DNA of 6,533 nucleotides from Gemmatimonadales bacterium (GTDB taxonomy: Bacteria > Gemmatimonadota > Gemmatimonadetes > Gemmatimonadales > GWC2-71-9), in NCBI GenBank assembly GCA_025924275.1, contig JAICEH010000118.1, forward strand, positions 1-6,533. The letters are read 5' to 3'. Below the pieces are notes generated by a model. That model saw only the letters and a list, made by a program, of their open reading frames with translations, was not told the origin of the DNA and searched no databases. A program made the position numbers and the translations under genes. Positions 1-5,962 of this stretch are shown piece after piece (the first letter of the stretch is position 1; each line of letters begins with the position of its first letter).

Positions 1-2
1 CG

Positions 3-1289
3 GCCCGGGTGCTGCCCGCCCTCGGCGGCCTGCTCGAGGCCGAAGGCCAGCTGGGCCGGCTCGCCGGGGAGCTGGCCGACCGGTACGAGGAAGTCGACCT
101 CCTCTACGCCATCAGCGAGATCCTGGGCCAGACCCTGCGCGTCGAGGAGGCGAGCCGGACCATCCTCCGCGAGGTCGCCACGGTGGTCGGCGCGCGCCGC
201 GGCGCGATCCTCGTCGCGGACGAGGACGGGCGTACCCTCCGGCTCGTCGCCACCCGCGGGACGCCGGGCCCGGTGGCCGAGGTGGTGGCGGTGGACGACC
301 CCGGCGCGGTGGTGGCGCGCGCCTTCCGGGAGCGCCGGACGCTCGACGACGCCGGCGGGGCAGAGGAGGGCGCCACGCTCACGGTGCCCATCTGCTACGC
401 CGCCCCGGGGGCGCCGCTCCGCTGCGTGGGCGTGCTGTCCCTGGCCGACCGCCTCGGGGGCGGGCCCTTCACGCCGGCCGATCGCAAGCTGGTGACCGCG
501 GTCGCGAACCAGGTGGGGGCGGCCATCGAGAACGCCCGGCTCCTGCTGCGCGACCTGCAGCAGCAGCGCGTGCGCCGGGAACTCGAGCTGGCGCACAACC
601 TCCAGCTCCGGCTGCTTCCCTCGCCCGACATCCTCGCGGGCGCGGCCGACGTGGCGGTCCGCTGCCTGCCGGCGGAGACCGTGGGCGGGGACTTCTACAC
701 CTTCACCCAGCTGGGCTCCGGCCGGATCGGGGTGATGCTCGGCGACGTCTCGTCCCATGGCTTCAGCGCCGCGCTGGTGATGGCGCTGGTGCTGAGCGCC
801 GCCGGGATCCACGCAGGCGGGGCGTTCACCCCCGACGAGACGCTCGTGGCGATGCTCCGGTCGCTGGAGAACGAGCTCGAGTCCACGGAGATGTACTTCA
901 CCATCTTCTACGGCGTGCTGGATCCCTTCGGCCACCGCCTGGTGTACGCCAACGCCGGCCACCCGCACGCCTTCCGCTTTCCCCGCGTGGGCCCGCCGGA
1001 GCGGCTCGAGGCCACCGCTGCACCCATCGGCCTGGGCTCGGCCCCGGACATCGGCCGCGGCCGGGTGGCGTGGCAGCCGGGGGCGGACCTCCTCTGCCTC
1101 TGGACCGACGGCCTGGTCGAGGCCCGGAGCGAGGCCGGCGAGCCGTTCGGCGAGGAGCGGCTGCTGGCGGAGATCGGGCGGCGCCGGGAGCTGCCGGCGG
1201 AGCGGATCGTGAGCGAGGTGGTGGCCCTGGCGGACGCCCACGCCCCCGCGCCGGCGGACGACCGGACCCTGCTGATCCTCCGGGTCTGA
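3..1289 (+). CDS. GAF domain-SpoIIE/PP2C serine phosphatase, 5' partial
   Basis: This is a signalling protein phosphatase of the SpoIIE/RsbU (PPM) class, which typically dephosphorylates a phosphoserine anti-anti-sigma (STAS) protein. The reading frame is open to the window edge, so the N-terminus is probably missing. The first in-window start is GTG at 9, and residues below count from it. Residues about 28-178 form a GAF sensor domain ending in the usual NQVGAAIENARL helix. A helical linker (about 176-205, QQQRVRRELELAHNLQLRLL) leads into the phosphatase domain. The metal-binding motifs are intact: GGDFY (226-230), GDVSSHG (245-251, usually GDVxGHG), YANAGHP (313-319), TDGLVEA (366-372) and DDRTLLIL (417-424). 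It should therefore be catalytically active. No kinase or STAS partner is present in the window. A receiver, HAMP or other input domain could lie upstream. The stop codon is 4 nt before rsmA, suggesting co-transcription. The family call is firm; the substrate is inferred. Confidence 0.9.
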   Translation, partial: ARVLPALGGLLEAEGQLGRLAGELADRYEEVDLLYAISEILGQTLRVEEASRTILREVATVVGARRGAILVADEDGRTLRLVATRGTPGPVAEVVAVDDPGAVVARAFRERRTLDDAGGAEEGATLTVPICYAAPGAPLRCVGVLSLADRLGGGPFTPADRKLVTAVANQVGAAIENARLLLRDLQQQRVRRELELAHNLQLRLLPSPDILAGAADVAVRCLPAETVGGDFYTFTQLGSGRIGVMLGDVSSHGFSAALVMALVLSAAGIHAGGAFTPDETLVAMLRSLENELESTEMYFTIFYGVLDPFGHRLVYANAGHPHAFRFPRVGPPERLEATAAPIGLGSAPDIGRGRVAWQPGADLLCLWTDGLVEARSEAGEPFGEERLLAEIGRRRELPAERIVSEVVALADAHAPAPADDRTLLILRV

Positions 1290-1293
1290 CCGG

Positions 1294-2088
1294 GTGGCGC
1301 GACCGGACAAGCGCCTCGGCCAGCACTTCCTCGGCGACGTCCGGCTGCTCGGCCGGATCGCCGACGCCCTGGGCGCTGGTCCGGAGGACACGGTGCTCGA
1401 GGTCGGGCCGGGCCCCGGCGGGCTCACCGCGGAGCTCGCGGCCCGCGCCGGGCGGGTGGTGGCGCTGGAGAAGGACCGGGCCCTCGCCCAGGCGCTCGCC
1501 GGGCGCTGGCCCAACGTCCAGGTCCATCCCGGCGATGCCCTCCGCCTCGACTGGCACGCGCTGGCCGGCGGCCCCTTCCTGGTCGCGGGGAACATCCCCT
1601 ACAACATCACCTCGCCGCTGGTGGACAAGGCGCTCCTCCCGCCCCGGCCGGCCCGCATCGTCTATCTGGTGCAGCGCGAGGTGGCCGACCGGCTCGCCGC
1701 CGAGCCCGGCACCCCGGACTACGGGGCGCTCACCGTGGGCGTGCAGGCGGTGGCGGGAGTGGAGCGCCTCTTTCGCGTGCCGGCCGGCGCATTCCACCCG
1801 CCGCCCCGGGTGGACTCGGCCGTCGTCCGGCTGGTTCCCCGCCCGGTGCCGCTCGTGGCCGACGCGGAGGTCGGCGCCTTCCGTCGCACCGTGGTGGGCC
1901 TCTTCGGCTTCCGCCGGAAGCAGCTCCAGCGCGGCGTCCGGGAGCTCACCGGGTGGGGCGCGGAGCCGGCGGCGAAGGCGCTCGCGAGGGCCGGCGTGGC
2001 GCCCGACCTCCGGCCGGAGGCGCTCGCACCGGCGGACTTCGTCCGGCTCCACCGGGCACTCGTTGACGGGGGATGGAGCCGCGGCTAG
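1294..2088 (+). CDS. rsmA: 16S rRNA (adenine1518-N6/adenine1519-N6)-dimethyltransferase RsmA (KsgA)
   Basis: RsmA uses S-adenosylmethionine to dimethylate two adjacent adenosines in the loop of 16S rRNA helix 45, a late step of 30S maturation. The 264-residue product has the family's normal length. The N-terminal KRLGQHFL signature is at 7-13, and the SAM-binding motif EVGPGPG at 36-42 is followed by the ribose-binding acidic residue in LEK (about 59). GDAL (80-83) would contact the cofactor adenine. The catalytic NIPYN (100-104, family N-L/I-P-Y) is intact. The C-terminal part carries GAFHPPPRVDSAVVRL (165-180) and the FGFRRKQLQ helix. The GTG start gives the expected N-terminus. It sits 4 nt after the phosphatase stop and has no strong Shine-Dalgarno, which suggests translational coupling. 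The last codons carry the rex promoter: the -35 is inside the gene and the TAG stop forms part of the -10. Confidence 0.96.
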   Translation: MARPDKRLGQHFLGDVRLLGRIADALGAGPEDTVLEVGPGPGGLTAELAARAGRVVALEKDRALAQALAGRWPNVQVHPGDALRLDWHALAGGPFLVAGNIPYNITSPLVDKALLPPRPARIVYLVQREVADRLAAEPGTPDYGALTVGVQAVAGVERLFRVPAGAFHPPPRVDSAVVRLVPRPVPLVADAEVGAFRRTVVGLFGFRRKQLQRGVRELTGWGAEPAAKALARAGVAPDLRPEALAPADFVRLHRALVDGGWSRG

Positions 2089-2091
2089 CTT
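2063..2091 (+). promoter_or_regulatory. rex promoter (sigma-70-like)
   Basis: TTGACG (2063-2068) matches the -35 consensus at five of six positions. It is followed by exactly 17 nt and then TAGCTT (2086-2091), which keeps the T1, A2 and T6 of a -10 box. The -35 lies inside the end of rsmA, and the -10 includes the rsmA stop codon. The predicted transcription start is near 2098, giving a leader of about 17 nt. The same TAGCTT box recurs before infC, which supports it as a genuine -10 type in this genome. The start site is predicted, not measured. Confidence 0.65.
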
Positions 2092-2108
2092 TGTGAAAAC
2101 TTTCACAA
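2091..2108 (+). promoter_or_regulatory. Rex operator (ROP box), autoregulatory
   Basis: TTGTGAAAACTTTCACAA is an 18-bp site matching the established Rex operator consensus TTGTGAA-N4-TTCACAA in all 14 specified positions. The symmetry extends by one base on each side (T2090, A2109). It abuts the -10 box and spans the predicted start of transcription. Bound Rex would therefore block RNA polymerase, and an NADH-driven drop in binding would release rex. It ends 6 nt before the rex ATG. It is also conspicuously AT-rich within very GC-rich DNA. Confidence 0.93.
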
Positions 2109-2114
2109 AAGCCG

Positions 2115-2735
2115 ATGCGCAAGGTCGCCGAGTCCACCGTCCGCCGTCTCTCGCTCTATCTCCGGTTCCTCGAGGAGTTCGCCGCCCGGGGCGTCGCCAC
2201 GGTGAGTTCCGGCGAGCTTGCGTCCCGGGGCGGGACGACGTCCGCGCAGGTGCGGAAGGATCTTTCCTTCTTCGGCTCGTTCGGCAAGCGGGGGATGGGC
2301 TACGCGGTGCCGGAGATGGTGGCGCAGCTGCGCGAGATCCTCGGCCTCGCGCGGCGCTGGCGCGTGGCCCTGCTTGGCGCGGGGAAGATCGGCAGCGCGC
2401 TCATCGAGCACCGCGGCTTCCGGGAGCGCGGCTTCGACATCGTGGCGGTGTTCGACCAGGACCCCCGGAAGATCGGCACGGCGTGGAACGGCCTCACGGT
2501 GCAGGACGAGGCCGGACTCGAGGCAGCGCTCCGCCGGGCGCCGGTGGAGATCGCCATCCTCGCCGTGCCGTCCGACGCGGCGCAGGGCCTCGCCGACCGC
2601 CTGACGGGCCTGGGGATCGCCGCCATTCTCAACGTGGCGCCGGTCCAGCTCGTCGTCCCGCCCCACGTCGAGGTGCGCACCGTGAGCCTCGCGATGGAGC
2701 TCGAGGGACTCAGCTTCGCGCTCACGAACCGGTAG
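2115..2735 (+). CDS. rex: Redox-sensing transcriptional repressor Rex
   Basis: Rex is a dimeric cytoplasmic repressor that senses the NADH/NAD+ ratio and controls fermentative and respiratory genes. The 206-residue product is the normal family length. Residues 1-80 form the winged-helix DNA-binding domain, with the family hallmarks STVRRLSLYLRFLEE (7-21) and TTSAQVRKDLSFFGSFGKRG (41-60). Residues about 82-200 form the Rossmann NAD(H) domain, with the dinucleotide loop GAGKIGSAL (88-96) and the acidic FDQDP (113-117) after beta-strand 2. The conserved NVAPVQLVVP (173-182) and the terminal domain-swap helix VSLAMELEGLSFAL (190-203) follow. The ATG at 2115 is forced: an in-frame TGA lies at 2094, inside the operator, and no other start codon falls between. 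No Shine-Dalgarno precedes it, so initiation is SD-independent. The perfect operator upstream implies autoregulation. A long hairpin follows the stop, and the next gene is arginine deiminase. Confidence 0.97.
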   Translation: MRKVAESTVRRLSLYLRFLEEFAARGVATVSSGELASRGGTTSAQVRKDLSFFGSFGKRGMGYAVPEMVAQLREILGLARRWRVALLGAGKIGSALIEHRGFRERGFDIVAVFDQDPRKIGTAWNGLTVQDEAGLEAALRRAPVEIAILAVPSDAAQGLADRLTGLGIAAILNVAPVQLVVPPHVEVRTVSLAMELEGLSFALTNR

Positions 2736-2840
2736 GGCGGGGAACGGGGAACGGGGAACAGGGAACGGGACCAGCCGGCCGGGGCTCCCCGACGGCCCGT
2801 TCCCCGCTCCCCGTTCCCCGTTCCCCGTTCCCCGTTCCCC
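2735..2840. repeat. Inverted repeat of GGGGAAC / GTTCCCC heptamer arrays
   Basis: The rex-arcA intergenic region holds two opposed arrays of the same 7-bp unit. The left arm has three GGGGAAC copies (2739-2759) and one AGGGAAC (2760-2766). The right arm has GTTCCCC at 2799-2805, a GCTCCCC variant at 2806-2812, and four more GTTCCCC copies (2813-2840). Positions 2738-2769 pair with 2796-2827, with only two mismatches (A2758-C2807 and A2760-C2805), around a GC-rich loop of about 26 nt. It starts directly after the rex stop. As RNA it would be a very stable hairpin, possibly insulating rex from arcA or protecting mRNA ends. It lacks a U-tract, so it is not a canonical intrinsic terminator. Such arrays can also arise simply by slippage. 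Confidence 0.85.
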
Positions 2841-2846
2841 CCGGTT

Positions 2847-2852
2847 TAGATT
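2847..2852 (+). promoter_or_regulatory. Putative -10 box of the arcA operon (near-leaderless)
   Basis: TAGATT (2847-2852) resembles the TAGCTT boxes before rex and infC. It lies in a small AT-richer island, and its last base is 9 nt before the arcA ATG. Transcription from it would start at about 2859-2861, on or next to the ATG, giving a leaderless or near-leaderless mRNA. No Shine-Dalgarno is present, which agrees. No -35 is recognisable, because that position lies within the GTTCCCC array. Confidence 0.45.
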
Positions 2853-2860
2853 CTCCCCCC

Positions 2861-4096
2861 ATGTCCTCCCGCCTGCTCGTCAATTCGGAAGTCGACCGGC
2901 TCGAGAGCGTCCTGGTGCACACGCCGGGCTCGGAACTCGAGGCCGTCACCCCGCGCAATCGGGAGGACTTCCTCTACGACGACATCGTGGACCTGGAGAT
3001 CGCGCAGCGGGAGCACCGCCGGTTCGTGGCGGTGCTGGAGCGCTTCAGCGAGGTGCTCCAGGTCCGCGACCTGCTCGGGGAGGTGCTCGCGAACGACGAG
3101 GCGCGCTCGGTCGTCATCACCAAGACGATGGACGTCGTGGCCTCCGAGCCCCTCGCGCAGCGGCTCCAGGCGCTGGCGCCGGAGGAGCTGGTCACGATGA
3201 TCATCGAGGGGACGGTCGAGTCCATCGGGGCGATCGCGCGATCGGTGAACGAGCCGGTGTACAGCCTGCCGCCGCTCCCCAACCTGTTCTTCCCCCGGGA
3301 CATCGGGATGGTGGTGGGCGGGCACGTCGTGGTGGGGTCGATGCGGTACGGGGTGCGCTGGACCGAGGAGCTCCTGGTGAAGGCGCTCTTCCGCTTCCAC
3401 CCGAAGCTCGCCAACGCCGGCATCCTCTACGACGGCTCGGAGGAGCGGCGCGCGGGCTACACCCTCGAGGGCGGCGACGTGCACCGGGTGCGGGACGACC
3501 TCCTCGTGGTCGGCTTCAGCGAGCGGTCGAGCGCGGCCGCCCTGGACCAGCTCTGCGACGAGGTGTTCGCCCGCGGCCTCGCCACGGACGTCCTGGTGGT
3601 GGTGATGCCCGACACCCAGACGGCGATCCACCTCGACATGATCTTCTCGATGCTGGATCACGGTCTCTGCGCCGTCTATCCGCCCTTCTTCCGCGGACCG
3701 GAGCGCCTGGCGGTCCTGCACCGGCGGCGCGGCGAGGCGACGGTGCACGAGCGGGCCGACTTCTTCGGCGCCCTCCGGGAGGTGGGGTTCGGGGTCGAGC
3801 CGGTGCTGATCGGGGGGGAGGATCGGGCGAGCCAGGACCGCGAGCAGTGGTCGAGCGCGTGCAACTTCCTCGCGGTGCGCCCGGGCACCGTGATCGGCTA
3901 CCGGCGGAACGACCAGACCCTGGGCGAGCTGGAGAAGGCGGGCTTCCGGGTCGTGCCGGGCTACGAGCTCCTGGAGGGCGACACCCGTCCGCGGGACGGC
4001 GAGCGCACGGTCATCACCATCGAGGGGGGCGAGCTGGTGCGGGGCGGCGGGGGCCCCCGCTGCATGACGCTGCCGCTCCGGCGGGCGACGCCGTGA
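2861..4096 (+). CDS. arcA: Arginine deiminase
   Basis: This enzyme hydrolyses L-arginine to L-citrulline and ammonia in the cytoplasm, the first step of the arginine deiminase (ADI) pathway. The 411-residue length matches bacterial ADIs. All catalytic landmarks of the family are present: NLFFPRD (141-147, Asp147), LEGGD (202-206, Glu203), the HLD motif (257-259, His257 and Asp259), and the nucleophilic cysteine in RGGGGPRCMTLPL (394-406, Cys401). The N-terminal half holds the alpha-helical insertion typical of ADIs (about 75-130). The frame stays open far upstream across rex and rsmA, but homology begins at the ATG at 2861 (MSSRLLVNSEVDRLESVLVH), eight bases after a -10-like box. No arcB, arcC or arginine/ornithine antiporter is in the window, so its use for ATP, ammonia or acid resistance is undetermined. 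Proximity to rex hints at redox or anaerobic use, but no Rex box lies in front of arcA. It overlaps the next gene by 4 nt. Confidence 0.94.
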   Translation: MSSRLLVNSEVDRLESVLVHTPGSELEAVTPRNREDFLYDDIVDLEIAQREHRRFVAVLERFSEVLQVRDLLGEVLANDEARSVVITKTMDVVASEPLAQRLQALAPEELVTMIIEGTVESIGAIARSVNEPVYSLPPLPNLFFPRDIGMVVGGHVVVGSMRYGVRWTEELLVKALFRFHPKLANAGILYDGSEERRAGYTLEGGDVHRVRDDLLVVGFSERSSAAALDQLCDEVFARGLATDVLVVVMPDTQTAIHLDMIFSMLDHGLCAVYPPFFRGPERLAVLHRRRGEATVHERADFFGALREVGFGVEPVLIGGEDRASQDREQWSSACNFLAVRPGTVIGYRRNDQTLGELEKAGFRVVPGYELLEGDTRPRDGERTVITIEGGELVRGGGGPRCMTLPLRRATP

Positions 4097-4902
4097 CCGG
4101 GATGGCGGTCCCCCCCGCGTCGACGCTGGCCGATCGGGCGCTGGCGCTCCTGGGGGAGGGTCCCCAGCCGGCCGGTGCCCTCGCGCGCCGGGTCCTCGGC
4201 CTGGCCGATCCGCCCGACGCCATCGCGGAGCGGCTCGCCGCCGCGCTCCTCGGGGCCGACCCGCGGGTGCGCCAGCTCCCCGACGGCCGTTGGGCGGCGG
4301 TGGCCGAGGCGCAGGGGTCTCCCCTCCTGGAGGACTGCGCCTTCGCGGTGGTGGACGTGGAGACGACCGGGATGCGCGCCGCGGACGACGACCGGATCAC
4401 CGAGATCGCGGTGGTGGTGGTGCAGGGCACCCGGCGCGAGGTGGTGGTGGACACGCTGGTGAACCCCGGCCGGCCCATTCCCCCGGCCATCGTCCACCTC
4501 ACCGGCATCACCGACGCGATGGTGGCCGCCGCCCCGTCATTCGACGCGGTGGCCGACGCGGTATCGGGCGCGCTGGCCGGGCGGGTCTTCGTCGCGCACA
4601 ACGCCCGGTTCGACTGGGGGTTCGTGGAACACGGCCTCCGCCGAGCCCGCGGTGTCCTCCTGGCCGGCAGCCGGCTCTGCACCGTCCGCCTGGCGCGCCG
4701 ACTGGTGCCCGGCCTCCCCTCTGCCGGCCTCGACGAGCTGGTCGAGCGCTTCCAGCTCGAGATGCCGGCGCGCCACCGTGCCGCCGGCGATGCGCTCGCC
4801 ACGGCGGACCTGCTCGGGCGGCTCCTCGGGCTGGCGCGGGAGCGCGGGGCGCGGACCCTCGCCGATGTCGAGGGGATGATCCGGCCGCGGCGGGTGGCGT
4901 GA
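4093..4902 (+). CDS. DEDDh-family 3'-5' exonuclease (DnaQ/epsilon-like) with N-terminal helical domain
   Basis: This is a predicted two-metal-ion nuclease of the DnaQ/RNase T superfamily, acting on DNA or RNA 3' ends. Counting from GTG 4093 (269 aa), the three Exo motifs are complete. ExoI is FAVVDVETTG (84-93; Asp88, Glu90), ExoII is HNARFDWGFV (169-178; Asp174), and ExoIII is HRAAGDALAT (228-237; His228, Asp233), which gives the DEDDh subtype. The conserved PxxxxLTGIT segment (131-140) and the LCTVRLARRL strand (195-204) are also typical. Residues about 10-72 form a separate helical region ending in a QLPDGRWA hairpin, resembling a small winged helix. No polymerase or GIY-YIG domain is attached. 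The GTG start overlaps the arcA stop as GTGA, the same arrangement as the next junction. ATG 4102, three codons on, is the alternative. It could be a stand-alone repair nuclease or an epsilon-like proofreader; the sequence does not decide. Confidence 0.88.
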   Translation: MTGMAVPPASTLADRALALLGEGPQPAGALARRVLGLADPPDAIAERLAAALLGADPRVRQLPDGRWAAVAEAQGSPLLEDCAFAVVDVETTGMRAADDDRITEIAVVVVQGTRREVVVDTLVNPGRPIPPAIVHLTGITDAMVAAAPSFDAVADAVSGALAGRVFVAHNARFDWGFVEHGLRRARGVLLAGSRLCTVRLARRLVPGLPSAGLDELVERFQLEMPARHRAAGDALATADLLGRLLGLARERGARTLADVEGMIRPRRVA

Positions 4903-5783
4903 GCGGGGTCCAGTCCTTCGACGTCGGGTCCCTGCGATGCCATCTGCTCGACGCGGGCCTCCAGCGGCTCGATGGCGGGGCGATGTTCGGCGTGGTGCCG
5001 AAGCCGCTCTGGGAGAAGCGCATCGCGCCCGACGGCCGGAACCGGATTCCCCTCGCGATGCGCGTGCTGCTGGTGGAGCACCCCGGCGGCCTCGTCCTGG
5101 TGGACACCGGCCTGGGCGACAAGGAGGACGCGAAGTTCCTCGAGATCTACGGGGTCGAGAACGCCGGTGATCCCGGCCCGACCCGGCTCGAGGACGCGCT
5201 CCGGTCGCTGGGCCACCGGCCGGCCGACGTCCGCTGGGTGATCAACACCCACCTCCACTTCGACCACGCGGGCGGCAACACGCTGCGGGACGGCCCGTCG
5301 GGGGTGCGGCTGGCCTTCCCGGGGGCGGCATACCTGGTCCAGCGGAACGAGCTGGCCTTTGCCCGCCACCCGAACGAGCGGACCCGCGCGAGCTACCTGC
5401 CCCCCAACTTCGAGCCGGTGGATGCGGCCGGCCGGTGGAAGCTGCTGGAGGGCGACGGCGAGGTGCTGGCCGGGATCTCGGTCCGGCTCACCCCCGGCCA
5501 CGTGCCCTGGCACCAGTCGGTGCTGGTCCGGAGCGGCGGGGAGACCCTCTGCTTCCTGGGCGACGTGATGCCGACCCGGCACCACTTCCCGCTCCCCTGG
5601 ATCATGGGCTACGACCTGGAGCCGCTCCGCACCCTCGAGAGCAAGCGGGCGCTGCTGGAAGAGGCGGGGCGGGAGGGGTGGTGGCTCGCGTTCGAGCACG
5701 ACCCCGAGGTGGGCCTGGCCCGGGTCGGGCTCGAGGGGGGCCGGCCGGCCCTCCAGGCGGTCCCGCCTCCCCGTCCGGCTTGA
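4899..5783 (+). CDS. MBL-fold metallo-hydrolase (lactonase-like)
   Basis: This is a metallo-beta-lactamase-fold hydrolase of 294 residues with an intact binuclear metal site: NTHLHFDHAGG (116-126; His118, His120, Asp122, His123), His201 in TPGHVPWH (198-205), Asp222 in FLGDVMP (219-225) and His267 in AFEHDPE (264-270). The VLVDTGLGD strand-turn (66-74) is typical of the superfamily. The overall pattern resembles the AttM/AiiA-like lactonase and quorum-quenching group, which often has an early hydrophobic segment and a late AFEHD histidine. The substrate cannot be assigned from sequence, and many such proteins hydrolyse unrelated esters or lactones. There is no signal peptide, so it should be cytoplasmic. 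The start is GTG 4899, overlapping the exonuclease stop as GTGA. The next in-frame ATG (4983) would remove the first beta-strand. The TGA stop overlaps the -35 of the infC promoter. Confidence 0.88.
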   Translation: MSGVQSFDVGSLRCHLLDAGLQRLDGGAMFGVVPKPLWEKRIAPDGRNRIPLAMRVLLVEHPGGLVLVDTGLGDKEDAKFLEIYGVENAGDPGPTRLEDALRSLGHRPADVRWVINTHLHFDHAGGNTLRDGPSGVRLAFPGAAYLVQRNELAFARHPNERTRASYLPPNFEPVDAAGRWKLLEGDGEVLAGISVRLTPGHVPWHQSVLVRSGGETLCFLGDVMPTRHHFPLPWIMGYDLEPLRTLESKRALLEEAGREGWWLAFEHDPEVGLARVGLEGGRPALQAVPPPRPA

Positions 5784-5809
5784 CCGGCGGCAGGCCGGGC
5801 CGCTAGCTT
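5780..5809 (+). promoter_or_regulatory. infC promoter (sigma-70-like)
   Basis: TTGACC (5780-5785) matches the -35 consensus at five of six positions and overlaps the stop of the MBL gene. An 18-nt spacer leads to TAGCTT (5804-5809), identical to the -10 box predicted for rex. Transcription should begin near 5816, leaving a leader of about 160 nt before infC. This is supported by the repeated motif pair, but no start site has been mapped. Confidence 0.65.
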
Positions 5810-5915
5810 CCCCGCACTTCAAGCGGGGGCGAGACAGCCCCCCACCCCCAGCCCGGCCTCGGCCGGCGCGACCGGGTCCCGATGCCGGCCCTGCGGTGCT
5901 GCCGCGGGCCGGCCC

Positions 5916-5951
5916 ACGGACATCGGCGCGAGCGGGTGTCCGTTTTCGTTT
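5916..5951 (+). terminator. Attenuator-like intrinsic terminator in the infC leader
   Basis: ACGGACA (5916-5922) pairs perfectly with TGTCCGT (5937-5943) around a 14-nt GC-rich loop. A T-rich run, TTTTCGTTT (5943-5951), follows at once. In this GC-rich sequence such a T-tract stands out. The hairpin lies 12 nt upstream of the infC Shine-Dalgarno, so it would end transcription before infC unless an alternative fold intervenes. The stem is only 7 bp, so termination may be partial. Confidence 0.45.
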
Positions 5952-5962
5952 GGCCCTTCAGC

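Noticed and set aside
898..2106. A 402-codon open frame on the minus strand opposite the phosphatase, rsmA and the rex operator
   Set aside because: It has no domain signature and an Arg/Gly/Pro-biased C-terminal half, and it runs antisense to rsmA with its complete SAM-binding and NIPYN motifs.
2770..2795. A separate hairpin in the loop of the heptamer inverted repeat
   Set aside because: Only about 3-4 bp can form with an acceptable loop size. It adds nothing beyond the main stem.
1070..2860. An in-frame N-terminal extension of arginine deiminase of nearly 600 residues, reading across rsmA and rex
   Set aside because: The extension is Arg/Pro/Gly-rich out-of-frame translation of two well-recognised genes. 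ADI homology starts at ATG 2861. Long open frames are expected at this GC content.
3847..4092. A start for the exonuclease inside arcA
   Set aside because: The segment overlaps the ADI active-site cysteine region and encodes Arg/Gly-rich sequence unlike any exonuclease N-terminus. GTG 4093 or ATG 4102 are the plausible starts.
4290..4898. An in-frame N-terminal extension of the MBL hydrolase through the exonuclease gene
   Set aside because: It is an out-of-frame reading of the Exo motifs. The MBL fold begins just after GTG 4899, which overlaps the preceding stop.
4014..5822. A 602-codon open frame on the minus strand opposite the exonuclease and MBL genes
   Set aside because: Its composition is Arg/Pro/Ala-rich low complexity with no recognisable domain. 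The opposite strand has two genes with intact catalytic motifs, so this is a GC-driven shadow.
5810..5828. Hairpin CCCCGC-7 nt-GCGGGG as a terminator of the arcA operon
   Set aside because: It has no following T-run and straddles the predicted infC transcription start, so the complete stem would not be present in the infC RNA. It also competes with the adjacent GGGGGC/GCCCCC stem.
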